Origin: Humibacillus xanthopallidus
GTDB taxonomy: Bacteria; Actinomycetota; Actinomycetes; Actinomycetales; Dermatophilaceae
Assembly: GCF_006716675.1 (NCBI RefSeq)
Contig: NZ_VFPM01000005.1
Location: forward strand, 124,001-188,000
Direction: 5' to 3'
Length of the DNA: 64,000 nt
Shown here: piece after piece, positions 26,332 through 34,433 of the stretch
How the letters are laid out: each line of letters opens with the position of its first letter
Numbering within the stretch: position 1 is the first letter of the stretch
The notes under the pieces: generated by a model
The model's input: only the letters and a program-made list of their open reading frames with translations
What the model was told of the DNA's origin: nothing
Databases searched by the model: none
Position numbers and translations under genes: made by a program

Positions 26332-27119
26332 TGGAGGTCTTCGTGCTGCCGACGGCGCAGGAGGTGGCCGAGCGGGCCGCCCGCGTCGTCATCGAGGGTG
26401 TGCGCGCGGCGCTCGCGTCCGGTCGGACGGAGCCCGTCATCGGCCTCGCGACGGGCTCCTCGCCCGTGGGGCTGTATACCGTCCTCGCGGGTGCCGTCGA
26501 GGCCGGCGAGGTCGACTTCGGCAGGGCTCGCGGGTTCGCGCTCGACGAGTACGTCGGGCTGCCACCGCGGCACCCGGAGTCGTATCGGGAGGTGCTGCTG
26601 CGCGAGGTGTGCGGTCCCTTGGGCCTGCCCCCGGAGCGGCTGCACGTGCCCGACGGGTCGGGCGACTCCGAGGAGGCCCTGGCGGCTGGGGCGGCGGACT
26701 ACGAGCGGCGGATCGCGGAGGCCGGTGGGGTCGACGTGCAGATCCTCGGGATCGGGGCCAACGGCCACCTCGGCTTCAACGAGCCGGGCTCGGCCCTGAC
26801 ATCGCGCACCCGCGTCAAGCGGCTCTCGGAGCGCACGCGGGGCGACAACGCCCGGTTCTTCGACTCGCTCGACGCGGTGCCGACGCACTGCGTGACGCAG
26901 GGGCTGGGGACGGTGCTCGACGCGCGGCGGCTCGTGCTCGTCGCGTCGGGGGCGGGCAAGGCTGCTGCGGTCGCGGCGGCCGTCGAGGGGCCGCTGTCGG
27001 CGTCGTGTCCGGCGTCGGTGCTGCAGTGGCACGCCGATGCGGTCGTCGTCCTCGACGAGGCGGCCGCCGTGGGGCTCGCGAACCGCGACTACTACGACGC
27101 CTCGGCGGCCGGTCTCTGA
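26331..27119 (+). CDS. nagB: Glucosamine-6-phosphate deaminase
   Basis: A 262-residue NagB that converts GlcN-6-P to fructose-6-P plus ammonia. Signatures: LATGSSPVGLY, GFALDEYVGLPPRHPESY (catalytic Asp), and GIGANGHLGFNEPGS. It lacks the C-terminal allosteric extension of E. coli NagB. Start overlaps the kinase stop (TGATG). Last gene of the operon. The NagA deacetylase step between the kinase and NagB is not encoded in this window. Confidence 0.93.
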   Translation: MEVFVLPTAQEVAERAARVVIEGVRAALASGRTEPVIGLATGSSPVGLYTVLAGAVEAGEVDFGRARGFALDEYVGLPPRHPESYREVLLREVCGPLGLPPERLHVPDGSGDSEEALAAGAADYERRIAEAGGVDVQILGIGANGHLGFNEPGSALTSRTRVKRLSERTRGDNARFFDSLDAVPTHCVTQGLGTVLDARRLVLVASGAGKAAAVAAAVEGPLSASCPASVLQWHADAVVVLDEAAAVGLANRDYYDASAAGL

Positions 27120-27300
27120 GCGTCGCCTCGGCGCCAGGCGCCCGCGTCCGGCGTGTGAGGGAGACGGGTGTGACGGGTGGGACTGGACCGCCTGTGGATC
27201 GGCGCACAGGGGTCGAGAACTTCTTCTCCACACCCCGTGGACGAGCATTCGCGCAGGTCGCCGCGCTCGAAGCCGTGCCGGCCCGATGTCGGCCCCACAG

Positions 27301-27367
27301 TTGTTCACACAGGTTGTCCACACCTGTTGACGGCGTGTCCACCCCCTTTGTCCACCGGTTGTCCACA
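27301..27367. promoter_or_regulatory. Cluster of DnaA boxes upstream of dnaB
   Basis: Within 67 bp lie TTGTTCACA (27301-27309), TTGTCCACA (27314-27322), GTGTCCACC (27335-27343), TTGTCCACC (27348-27356) and TTGTCCACA (27359-27367), all on the same strand. TTGTCCACA is the high-GC actinobacterial DnaA box. A weaker TTCTCCACA is at 27224. No gene is visible in 27120-27505. No AT-rich unwinding region is present, so a regulatory or DnaA-titration site is more likely than an origin. Confidence 0.75.
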
Positions 27368-27395
27368 GGGGTCGGTGCGACTTGTCGGGATCGGC

Positions 27396-27424
27396 TTTGT
27401 CCCCCGGACGCAGGGGCCTAGGTT
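27396..27424 (+). promoter_or_regulatory. Candidate dnaB promoter
   Basis: TTTGTC (27396-27401) and TAGGTT (27419-27424) with 17-bp spacing, just downstream of the DnaA-box cluster and about 80 bp before the dnaB start. A moderate match to the vegetative sigma consensus. Confidence 0.35.
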
Positions 27425-27505
27425 GGCGTGGTGCTCCCGTGCTGGTGGGTTCGGGAGCCGGGACGCGGGACTGTCAGTGGCTCGAGGTCTACTTGAGTTG
27501 CACCG

Positions 27506-30500
27506 ATGTCATTCGTCACCACAGGGGAAGGGGAGCGCGTGTCGCTCGATGAGCTGAGCACCAGCGCGTTCGCGGCGTCCAACCGCGAGGGCGGTCCGCC
27601 CGACGACCGCCTGCCGCCCCAAGACGTCGGGGCGGAGCAGTCCGTCCTCGGCGGCATGCTCCTGTCCAAGGACGCGATCGCCGACTGCGTCGAGCAGCTC
27701 AAGGGCACCGATTTCTACCGCCCGGCGCACGAGCTCATCTACGACGCGATCCTCGACCTCTACGGCCGCGGCGAGCCGGCCGACGCGATCACCGTCAGCG
27801 ACGAGCTGACCAAGCGCGGCGACCTCTCCCGCATCGGTGGCCAGGCCTACCTCCACCAGCTCATCGCCTCGGTCCCGACCGCCGCCAACGCCGGCTACTA
27901 CGCCCAGATCGTCGCCGAGCGGGCCGTCCTGCGGCGCCTCGTCGAGGCCGGCACCCGCATCGTCCAGCTCGGCTATGCGCAGGGCGGCGGTGACGTCGAG
28001 GACATCGTCAACGCGGCTCAGGCCGAGGTCTACTCCGTGGCCGACAAGCGCGGCGGTGAGGACTACCACCGGCTCGGCGAGGTCATCGAGGCCACCGTCG
28101 ACGAGATCGAGTTCGCGTCGGGTCGCTCGGGCGAAATGACCGGTGTGCCAACGTCATTCACCGATCTCGACGCCCTCACCAACGGCCTGCACGCTGGCCA
28201 GATGATCGTCATCGCTGCGAGGCCGGCAATGGGGAAGGCGCTCGCGCTCGACACCCCGCTGCCCACGCCTGACGGCTGGACGACGATGGGTGAGGTCAAC
28301 GTCGGCGACTTCGTCATCGGAGCCGATGGCCGGCCGACGCTCGTGGTGGCCGCCACGGACGTCATGCGTGACCGCCCCTGCTACGAGGTCGAGTTCAGCG
28401 ACGGGTCGATCCTCGTCGCCGACGAGCAGCACCAGTGGTTGACCCGGTCGAGGGCTGAGCGGCGACGGGGTGACGATGGATCCGTGCGTACGACCGGCGA
28501 GATCGCAGGCACCGTTCGCACCGCCACGGCTGAATCTCGGCTCAATCACTCGGTGACGAACACAGCCGCCCTTCAGCTGGACGCCGTGCCCCTTCCACTA
28601 GCTCCTTATGCGTTGGGGGCTTGGTTGGGGGATGGGACGAGCGCTGGCGCGTCGATCACGACCGCTGACCCCGAGTTGGTGATGCGTCTCGAGTCTGAAG
28701 GTCTCGTTGTGAGGCCCCTGACCGCGAAGATGCGCTTTTCTCTGCACCTCGCCGACGAGGCAGCGGCGCTCCGCAACTGTGTCGTGTGCGGTGCAGGGTT
28801 TACACCGACGACGTCCCAGGTCAAGACCTGCGGTCGCTCCTGCGGTGGGCGCGCCAAGGGTCTGGGCGGATACAACGAGCGCCCCGTCTGTCCCGACTGT
28901 GGTCGTGTGTCCGCTGGGCTGCGTCGATGCCAAGCCTGCCGCGAGGATCATGGCACCGTCACGGCGCTCCTGCGCGGGCTCGGCGTACTCGGAGACAAGC
29001 ACATACCGCAGCTGTATCTCCGGGCCAGCGAGGCGCAACGGCGAGACCTGCTTGCGGGGCTACTGGACACTGACGGAACGGTCACGAATGCCGGGAGTGT
29101 CCAGTTCACCGTGACCAACCGTGCCCTTGCCGAAGGGGTTCGGGAACTCGCTGTCAGCCTGGGCTACAGGTGCAGCATTGCGACCCGCGTGGTCGTCGGT
29201 CGGTCCGAGGAGTCCTCCGTCGCCTACAACGTCAACTTCACGTGCGACGAGGACGTCTTCTGGTTGCCGCGAAAGGCGCTGCTGCACAAGCAGCTCCGAG
29301 ACAAGGGTGTGACCCGCAGGGGATCGCGCTTCATCTCCGCCGTGCGCCGAGTTGCCTCCGTGCCTGTTCGCTGCATCGAGGTCGCTGCTGAGGATCACCT
29401 GTACCTCGCGGGTGAGTCGATGATCCCGACGCACAACTCGACAATCGGCCTGGACATCGTGCGGTCGGCTGCGATCAAGCACAAGATGGCGGCCGTCGTC
29501 TTCTCGCTCGAGATGAGCCGCACCGAGATCACGATGCGACTGCTGTCGGCCGAGGCCGGCATCCAGCTGCAGCACATGCGCAAGGGCACGATGCGCGAGG
29601 AAGACTGGACCCGTCTCGCCTCCACCATGGGTCGTGTCTCCGAGGCGCCGCTCTTCATCGACGACTCTCCGAACATGTCGCTCATGGAGATCCGGGCCAA
29701 GTGCCGGCGGCTCAAGCAGCGCGAGAACCTCAAGCTCGTCGTCATCGACTACCTCCAGCTCATGAGCTCGGGCAAGCGCGTCGAGTCGCGCCAGCAGGAG
29801 GTCTCCGAGTTCTCCCGTGCCCTCAAGCTGCTCGCCAAGGAGCTCGAGGTGCCGGTCATCGCCATCTCGCAGCTCAACCGAGGCGCGGAGCAGCGCACCG
29901 ACAAGAAGCCCGCGATGAGCGACCTGCGAGAGTCCGGTTGCCTCACGGCCGACACGCGGGTCACGCTCGCCGACACCGGCGCGCAGATGTCGATCGCCGA
30001 GCTCGTGGAGGAGTACCGCCGCAACCCTGGCGTCGAGCTGCCGGTGTGGAGCCTCGACGAGTCGCTGCGCTACGTGAAGCGGCCCATGACTGCTGTGTAC
30101 TCGACGGGAACGCGCCCGGTGTTCCGCCTGACCCTCGCGTCGGGCAAGACGGTCCGAGCCACCGAGAACCACCCGTTCCTGACGACAGCGGGGTGGACCC
30201 AGCTGGGCGATCTGCGCACCGGCAGCCGGATCGCGGTGCCACGGCACGTGCCGGCACCCGAGTCCTTCGTGGAGGAGCTCGACGACGCCGACCTCCGGCT
30301 CGGTGCGCTCATCATGTCGACCCGCACGCCCGACGGTCCGTCGGGCCGCCTTGCGGCGCGGGGCTGCTCGATCGGTTTCGACCTGGTCGAGATGAGCCGG
30401 CGTCAGCTGATGCCGGACATCGCTTCCTTCCCCAAGCGCCAGATCGGGCTGCTCATCGACAGCCTCTTTGCACTGGACGGAGAGGTGACGGTGGACGAGG

Positions 30501-31198
30501 TGGCCCGCGAGGGTCGCATCGTGCTGCGTCACCCGTCGCGGCGGCTGCTCGACGACGTCGCGCACCTGCTGCTCCGGTTTGGCATCTCGACCGCCGTCGC
30601 AGCGCGGGGGGACCGGTGGGAGCTGGACGTCAGGGGCGTCGACGACCAGCGACGGTTCCTCCAGGAGGTCGCCGTCCACACCGAGCGGTCAACGGCAGCG
30701 CAGGCGTTGTTGCAGATCGTGCGCGAGCGGTCGGACACCGTGGTGCCCGAGGCAGAGCCGGTGCTGAGCCGTTCGTCGCGTCGCGTCACCATCCGCCCCG
30801 AGGACTTCCCAGAGGGGGTCGTCGGCGTTGACGGGCTGAGCCTCGAGCGTCTGGATGAGCTCTTCGACAGCCTCGACCTCGACCTCGAGGCCGCCAACGA
30901 CGTCCTGTGGGACACCGTTGTCGACATCGAGCCCGACGGCGTCGAGGAGGTCTTCGACGCGACCGTTCTCGGCACCCACAACTTCATCGCCAACGGCATC
31001 GCGGTGCACAACTCGATCGAGCAGGACGCCGACATCGTCATCCTGCTCCACCGCGAGGCGGCGTACGAGAAGGACTCGCCCCGCGAAGGCGAGGCGGACC
31101 TCATCGTGGCCAAGCACCGAAACGGCCCCACCGACACGATCGTCGTCGCCTTCCAGGGCCACTTCAGCCGCTTCACCAACATGGCGACCAACTTCTGA
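27506..31198 (+). CDS. dnaB: Replicative DNA helicase DnaB precursor with two inteins
   Basis: A 1230-residue precursor giving a helicase of about 472 residues after splicing. The N-terminal domain (PPQDVGAEQSVLGGMLLSKDAIAD, then DFYRPAHELIYDAILDLYGRGEPADA) and RecA-like core (IDYLQLMSS Walker B, AISQLNRGAEQR) are normal. Intein 1 (residues 245-644) splits Walker A between GK and S; intein 2 (812-1169) splits DLRESG from SIEQDAD. Both are inserted at catalytic motifs in frame. The first in-frame ATG (27506) has no Shine-Dalgarno; GTG at 27539, after AAGGGGAG, is a good alternative that removes 11 residues. A DnaA-box cluster lies upstream. Confidence 0.96.
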   Translation: MSFVTTGEGERVSLDELSTSAFAASNREGGPPDDRLPPQDVGAEQSVLGGMLLSKDAIADCVEQLKGTDFYRPAHELIYDAILDLYGRGEPADAITVSDELTKRGDLSRIGGQAYLHQLIASVPTAANAGYYAQIVAERAVLRRLVEAGTRIVQLGYAQGGGDVEDIVNAAQAEVYSVADKRGGEDYHRLGEVIEATVDEIEFASGRSGEMTGVPTSFTDLDALTNGLHAGQMIVIAARPAMGKALALDTPLPTPDGWTTMGEVNVGDFVIGADGRPTLVVAATDVMRDRPCYEVEFSDGSILVADEQHQWLTRSRAERRRGDDGSVRTTGEIAGTVRTATAESRLNHSVTNTAALQLDAVPLPLAPYALGAWLGDGTSAGASITTADPELVMRLESEGLVVRPLTAKMRFSLHLADEAAALRNCVVCGAGFTPTTSQVKTCGRSCGGRAKGLGGYNERPVCPDCGRVSAGLRRCQACREDHGTVTALLRGLGVLGDKHIPQLYLRASEAQRRDLLAGLLDTDGTVTNAGSVQFTVTNRALAEGVRELAVSLGYRCSIATRVVVGRSEESSVAYNVNFTCDEDVFWLPRKALLHKQLRDKGVTRRGSRFISAVRRVASVPVRCIEVAAEDHLYLAGESMIPTHNSTIGLDIVRSAAIKHKMAAVVFSLEMSRTEITMRLLSAEAGIQLQHMRKGTMREEDWTRLASTMGRVSEAPLFIDDSPNMSLMEIRAKCRRLKQRENLKLVVIDYLQLMSSGKRVESRQQEVSEFSRALKLLAKELEVPVIAISQLNRGAEQRTDKKPAMSDLRESGCLTADTRVTLADTGAQMSIAELVEEYRRNPGVELPVWSLDESLRYVKRPMTAVYSTGTRPVFRLTLASGKTVRATENHPFLTTAGWTQLGDLRTGSRIAVPRHVPAPESFVEELDDADLRLGALIMSTRTPDGPSGRLAARGCSIGFDLVEMSRRQLMPDIASFPKRQIGLLIDSLFALDGEVTVDEVAREGRIVLRHPSRRLLDDVAHLLLRFGISTAVAARGDRWELDVRGVDDQRRFLQEVAVHTERSTAAQALLQIVRERSDTVVPEAEPVLSRSSRRVTIRPEDFPEGVVGVDGLSLERLDELFDSLDLDLEAANDVLWDTVVDIEPDGVEEVFDATVLGTHNFIANGIAVHNSIEQDADIVILLHREAAYEKDSPREGEADLIVAKHRNGPTDTIVVAFQGHFSRFTNMATNF
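28238..29437 (+). other. DnaB intein 1: class 3 type, with LAGLIDADG endonuclease and Cys-rich module
   Basis: 400 residues (245-644). It begins with Ala (ALALDTPLPTPDGW) instead of Cys/Ser and ends PTHN before Ser+1. The class 3 WCT set is present: Trp311 in EQHQWLT, Cys623 in VRCIEV and Thr642 in PTHN, so Cys623 should start splicing. Two LAGLIDADG blocks, LGAWLGDG (near 370) and LLAGLLDTDG (near 520), keep their acidic residues, suggesting an active homing endonuclease. Between them are CVVC, CGRSC, CPDC and CQAC pairs spaced like two zinc ribbons. Codon use (TTG, CTA, TAT, GGG runs near 28590-28640) differs from the host gene, consistent with recent acquisition. Confidence 0.88.
29939..31012 (+). 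other. DnaB intein 2: class 1, with degenerate endonuclease domain
   Basis: 358 residues (812-1169). Class 1 features: Cys1 in CLTADTRVTLAD, block B TENHPFL with the conserved His, block F VFDATVLGTHNFIANG and C-terminal VHN before Ser+1. The endonuclease region has one recognisable block, LLIDSLFALDGEV, but the first block reads LGALIMSTRTPDG, in which the expected Gly-Asp-Gly is disrupted. Splicing should work; homing activity is probably lost. Codon use matches the host better than intein 1, suggesting longer residence. Confidence 0.87.
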
Positions 31199-31331
31199 TC
31201 GAGCACCAGGGGAAGCGGTTGGGGATCCTCCTCGACCGCGCGCCCGAGTGCGCTCGTCGGCACACGGCGTGGTGACCCTCGAGGCCTGCCGACCGGCCGC
31301 GGCCCGACCCCACCATTCGTCGCCAGAGCCC

Positions 31332-31350
31332 TTGACAACATTTATTGTCA
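31332..31350 (+). promoter_or_regulatory. Operator/promoter of the ArsR-SRPBCC operon
   Basis: TTGACAACATTTATTGTCA contains the inverted repeat TGACAA...TTGTCA (31333-31338 / 31345-31350) and a perfect -35-like TTGACA, 17 bp ahead of the ArsR start codon. It is an island of low GC in this region. Likely the binding site of the adjacent regulator. Confidence 0.55.
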
Positions 31351-31366
31351 GGGGCAGTCTGGCGGC

Positions 31367-31945
31367 ATGCAGGACGTCGAGGTCATCGAGAGCGCGCAGG
31401 CAGCCGCGGCCGCGCTGGATCCGGTCCGGGCCCGGTTGCTCGGCGAGCTGACCGTCCCGGCCTCCGCCGCCGGGCTCGCCGCCCGAGTGGGCATCGCACG
31501 GCAGAAGGTCAACTACCACCTCAAGGCGCTCGAGGCGCACGGCTTGGTCGAGCTGTCCGAAGAGCGTCGGCACGGGGGCATCGTCGAGCGGGTGCTGCAG
31601 GCGTCTGCGGCGTCCTACGTCGTGTCGCCTGCGGCCCTCAGCGCGTCCGCCGCAGACCCCGAAGCCAACGCCGACCACCTGTCAGCGAGCTATCTCGTCG
31701 CACTGGCCGGCCGGCTGGTCCGCGAGGTCGGCGCCTTGGCGCGCCGGGCCGGCGCGTCCGGCAAGCGCCTGCCCACACTCACCATCGACACGCAGATCGG
31801 CTTCCGGTCGGCCGCCGACCGGGCGGCCTTCGCGGACGACCTCACCGCTGCGGTGCTCGACCTGGCCGCGCGCTACCACCACGACGACGGGCGCCCGCAC
31901 CGGCTCCTTGTCGCCGCTCACCCAGTCCCAGAGGAGCAGCCATGA
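31367..31945 (+). CDS. ArsR/HTH_20-type transcriptional regulator
   Basis: A 192-residue winged-helix regulator. The helix-turn-helix is at about residues 15-65 (DPVRARLLGELTVPASAAGLAARVGIARQKVNYHLKALEAHGLV). No metal-binding Cys pair is visible. The C-terminal half is helical. It is translationally coupled (ATGA) to the SRPBCC gene, the usual pairing of ArsR regulator with a START-fold protein. Confidence 0.85.
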   Translation: MQDVEVIESAQAAAAALDPVRARLLGELTVPASAAGLAARVGIARQKVNYHLKALEAHGLVELSEERRHGGIVERVLQASAASYVVSPAALSASAADPEANADHLSASYLVALAGRLVREVGALARRAGASGKRLPTLTIDTQIGFRSAADRAAFADDLTAAVLDLAARYHHDDGRPHRLLVAAHPVPEEQP

Positions 31946-32733
31946 GCACCACCCCCAACGTCCCCTACCGGCTCGAGTTCAGTGTCGAGGTGCCCGGCAC
32001 CCCGGAGCAGGTGTGGCAGGCCATCGCGACCGCCAAGGGCATGAGCGCCTGGTTCACGCCGACCGAGATGGAGGAGCGCGAAGGCGGCTCCTTGCACTTC
32101 ACCATGGGCCCCGAGATGGGCTCGGACGGCCACGTCACCGCCTGGGAGCCGCCGCGTCGCATCGTCTACGAGGAGGACTGGGCGGCCCTCATGGGCAAGG
32201 ACCCCGACGCGCTCAGCCCCCTGACCTCGGAGTTCATCGTCGAGGCGCAGTCCGGCGGCACGTGCATCGTCCGCGTCACGAGCAGCGGCTTCGGCAGAGG
32301 CGCCGACTGGGAGTCGGAGTTCTGGGACACCATGGCCCCCGGCTGGATGCCCTTCTTCGACAACCTGCGCCTCTACCTGTCGCACTTCCCCGGGCAGGAG
32401 GCCACGCACTTCGAGGCCTCCACCTCGCACCCCGGCGACGCCGACGCGCTCTGGTCGAGCCTGCGCCAGGGGCTCGGGCTGGGCGACGAGGGCACCGCGG
32501 TCGAGGTGCGCGGCTCCACCGGCACCGTCGAGCGCGTCGGTGAGCGCCAGACGCTGGTCCGGCTCACCGCACCCGTGCCCGGCATGCTCAGCGTCTATGC
32601 CTGGGACGAGGGCGAGAGCAGGGCGACAGCAGGCGTCCGTGCCTACCTGTTCTCCGCCAACGCCGCAGACTACGTGCGGCGCGAAGAGCCGGCCTGGCAG
32701 GCCTGGCTGCAGGGAATCGCCGTCGAGGCCTGA
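31942..32733 (+). CDS. SRPBCC (AHSA1-type) domain protein
   Basis: A 263-residue START-fold protein. First half: YRLEFSVEVPGTPEQVWQAIATAKGMSAWFTPTEME, GPEMGSDGHVTAWEPPRRIVYEEDW, typical of Activator of Hsp90 ATPase homologue-1-like ligand-binding proteins. A second shorter domain follows from about residue 165. ATG chosen because it overlaps the ArsR stop; an upstream extension would duplicate the regulator region. Ligand and role unknown. Confidence 0.88.
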   Translation: MSTTPNVPYRLEFSVEVPGTPEQVWQAIATAKGMSAWFTPTEMEEREGGSLHFTMGPEMGSDGHVTAWEPPRRIVYEEDWAALMGKDPDALSPLTSEFIVEAQSGGTCIVRVTSSGFGRGADWESEFWDTMAPGWMPFFDNLRLYLSHFPGQEATHFEASTSHPGDADALWSSLRQGLGLGDEGTAVEVRGSTGTVERVGERQTLVRLTAPVPGMLSVYAWDEGESRATAGVRAYLFSANAADYVRREEPAWQAWLQGIAVEA

Positions 32734-32955
32734 TCTTCTCGCGCTGCTGAAGGTGGCCTGTCGACCTCCGTGCGCCACGCCGCACCGAACGCGAGGACGC
32801 CTCCCCGCAGACCGCCGCTGGCCACGACGAACCTCCGGACTGCTCGGTCCTGCCGGGGCGTCCGAGTGTGTACGGTGTCAACACACGTCGGGTGTTCTCG
32901 CTGCCGGTGGACCGGCCGCCAGTCTCGGACCGCCCACGACCTACGGAGGCAAGCG

Positions 32956-33627
32956 ATGAGGCTTCTGCTCACCTCGGGCGGCGTCACGAACCCGAGCATC
33001 CGCGATGCATTGGTCGAGCTCCTGGGCAAGCCGATCGGGGAGTCGAGCGCGCTGTGCATCCCGACCGCGATGTACGGACACCCCTCGGTCGGCCCCGGCG
33101 TGAGGGCGTGGCAGTTCATCAGTGGGACCTCCGAGAACCCGATGGTCGACCTGGGCTGGAAGTCCGTCGGCGTGCTCGAGCTCACCGCGCTGCCGAGCAT
33201 CGACGAGGAGCGCTGGATGCCCCTGGTCCGCGAGGCGGACGTCCTTCTCGTGGCGGGCGGCGACGTTCTCTACCTGTGCCACTGGATGCGGCAGTCCGGG
33301 CTGGCGGACCTGCTTCCGTCGCTGAGCGAGACGGTCTGGGTCGGGTTGAGCGCCGGGAGCATGGTCATGACCCCCGACGTCGGACAGGACTTCATCCAGT
33401 GGAGACCGCCGACCGGCGATGAGAGCACGCTGGGCCTCGTCGACTTCTCGATCTGCCCCCACCTGGCACCCGACGGCCTGCCGGGCAACTCCATGGCCGA
33501 GGCGGAGCATTGGGCGGCCGGCATCACGGGTCCGGCCTATGCGATGGACGACCAGACGGCGATCACGGTGGTCGATGGGACTGTCGAGGTCGTGTCAGAA
33601 GGACACTGGAGGCTCTTCCCCTCCTGA
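32956..33627 (+). CDS. Peptidase E-like protein (S51 family)
   Basis: A 223-residue class-I-glutamine-amidotransferase-fold peptidase. It opens MRLLLTSGGVTNPSI; nucleophile Ser is in GLSAGSMVM; GGDVLYL and a downstream His (CPHLAPD) fit the catalytic set. Family members cleave Asp-X dipeptides. ATG follows GGAGG by 7 bp; the longer frame upstream has no support. Confidence 0.85.
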   Translation: MRLLLTSGGVTNPSIRDALVELLGKPIGESSALCIPTAMYGHPSVGPGVRAWQFISGTSENPMVDLGWKSVGVLELTALPSIDEERWMPLVREADVLLVAGGDVLYLCHWMRQSGLADLLPSLSETVWVGLSAGSMVMTPDVGQDFIQWRPPTGDESTLGLVDFSICPHLAPDGLPGNSMAEAEHWAAGITGPAYAMDDQTAITVVDGTVEVVSEGHWRLFPS

Positions 33628-33677
33628 CTCGACCGCACCGCCTCGCACCCAACTTCGCGGCACCGCGGGCAGCGTGG

Positions 33678-34343
33678 TCAGCGTGGACAGGTCGTTCCCG
33701 CTGCCCGACGCAGGGCGTCGATCCCGGACAGGACCAGGTCGAGACCCGGTTCGAACTCTCGGTCGAAGGTGTAGCCCGGTGCGAGCACGACGTTCTCGGC
33801 GAACCACGCCATGTTGGCGTAGGTCTCGAGGGCCGCACCGAACGGCTCCTCGCTGATCATCGCGGCGGCCTCGGGGCCGCTGTCGAACGGCAGCGTGGAC
33901 TCCTGGAGGACGAAACCGTAGACGTAGGCGTCGAGCACGGCATACGCGTGGGCAACCTGTGCGGCCGAGAACCCGGCGGCCCGCAGGCAGGCGATGTTGG
34001 CGTCGTGGTAGCCGAGTGTTGCGGGGCCGGGCGCTCGGCGGGACTCCATGAGGGTCAGGGCCCAGGGGTGTCGGCGCAGCACGGCACGGACCGACAGGGA
34101 TCGCCTTCGCAGCTCCGCGCGCCAGTCACCGTCGGCAGCGGGCAGGGCGACCTCGCCGTAGACGCGGTCGACCATGGCGTCGAGCAGGACTTCCTTGCCG
34201 GCGAAGTGGTGGTAGAGGGACATCGCCTCCACCCCGAGCTCCCGGGCGAGGCTGCGCATCGTCAGCTTCTCGATGCCGTGGGTGTCGGCGACCTCGAGAG
34301 CCGCGGTGACCACGGACTCCGGGCTGAGCTTGCGAGGCGGCAT
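33678..34343 (-). CDS. TetR family repressor (TetR_C tetracycline-repressor-like)
   Basis: A 221-residue regulator. Helix-turn-helix at about residues 10-50 (TMRSLARELGVEAMSLYHHFAGKEVLLDAMVDRV); the C-terminal domain has RRHPWALTLMESRRAPGP, as in TetR_C_1 proteins. ATG chosen at MPPRKLSPESVV; the upstream extension crosses the operator region. Divergent from an oxidoreductase gene, with two operator-like repeats between. Confidence 0.88.
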   Translation of the reverse strand: MPPRKLSPESVVTAALEVADTHGIEKLTMRSLARELGVEAMSLYHHFAGKEVLLDAMVDRVYGEVALPAADGDWRAELRRRSLSVRAVLRRHPWALTLMESRRAPGPATLGYHDANIACLRAAGFSAAQVAHAYAVLDAYVYGFVLQESTLPFDSGPEAAAMISEEPFGAALETYANMAWFAENVVLAPGYTFDREFEPGLDLVLSGIDALRRAAGTTCPR

Positions 34344-34374
34344 ACGGCTCCTTGTCCTCGAGGCGTTGCTTTCC

Positions 34375-34415
34375 TTACGGCGTAATGCTACGTTGTCGCA
34401 AAACTTACAGTGTAT
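34375..34415. promoter_or_regulatory. Paired TetR-type operators
   Basis: TTACGGCGTAA (34375-34385, perfect palindrome) and TTACAGTGTAT (34405-34415, one mismatch) share TTAC-R-G-Y-GTA and have centres 30 bp apart, about three helical turns. They lie between the divergent TetR (-) and oxidoreductase (+) genes. Confidence 0.6.
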
Positions 34416-34433
34416 GGAATGGAGGAACCGGCC

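Noticed and set aside
27301..27367. Chromosomal origin oriC
   Set aside because: DnaA boxes are present but there is no AT-rich unwinding region, and dnaA/dnaN are not adjacent; a dnaB regulatory site fits better.
27506..31198. Frameshifted or chimeric dnaB
   Set aside because: The frame is continuous and the extra segments have clear intein splice blocks at both ends.
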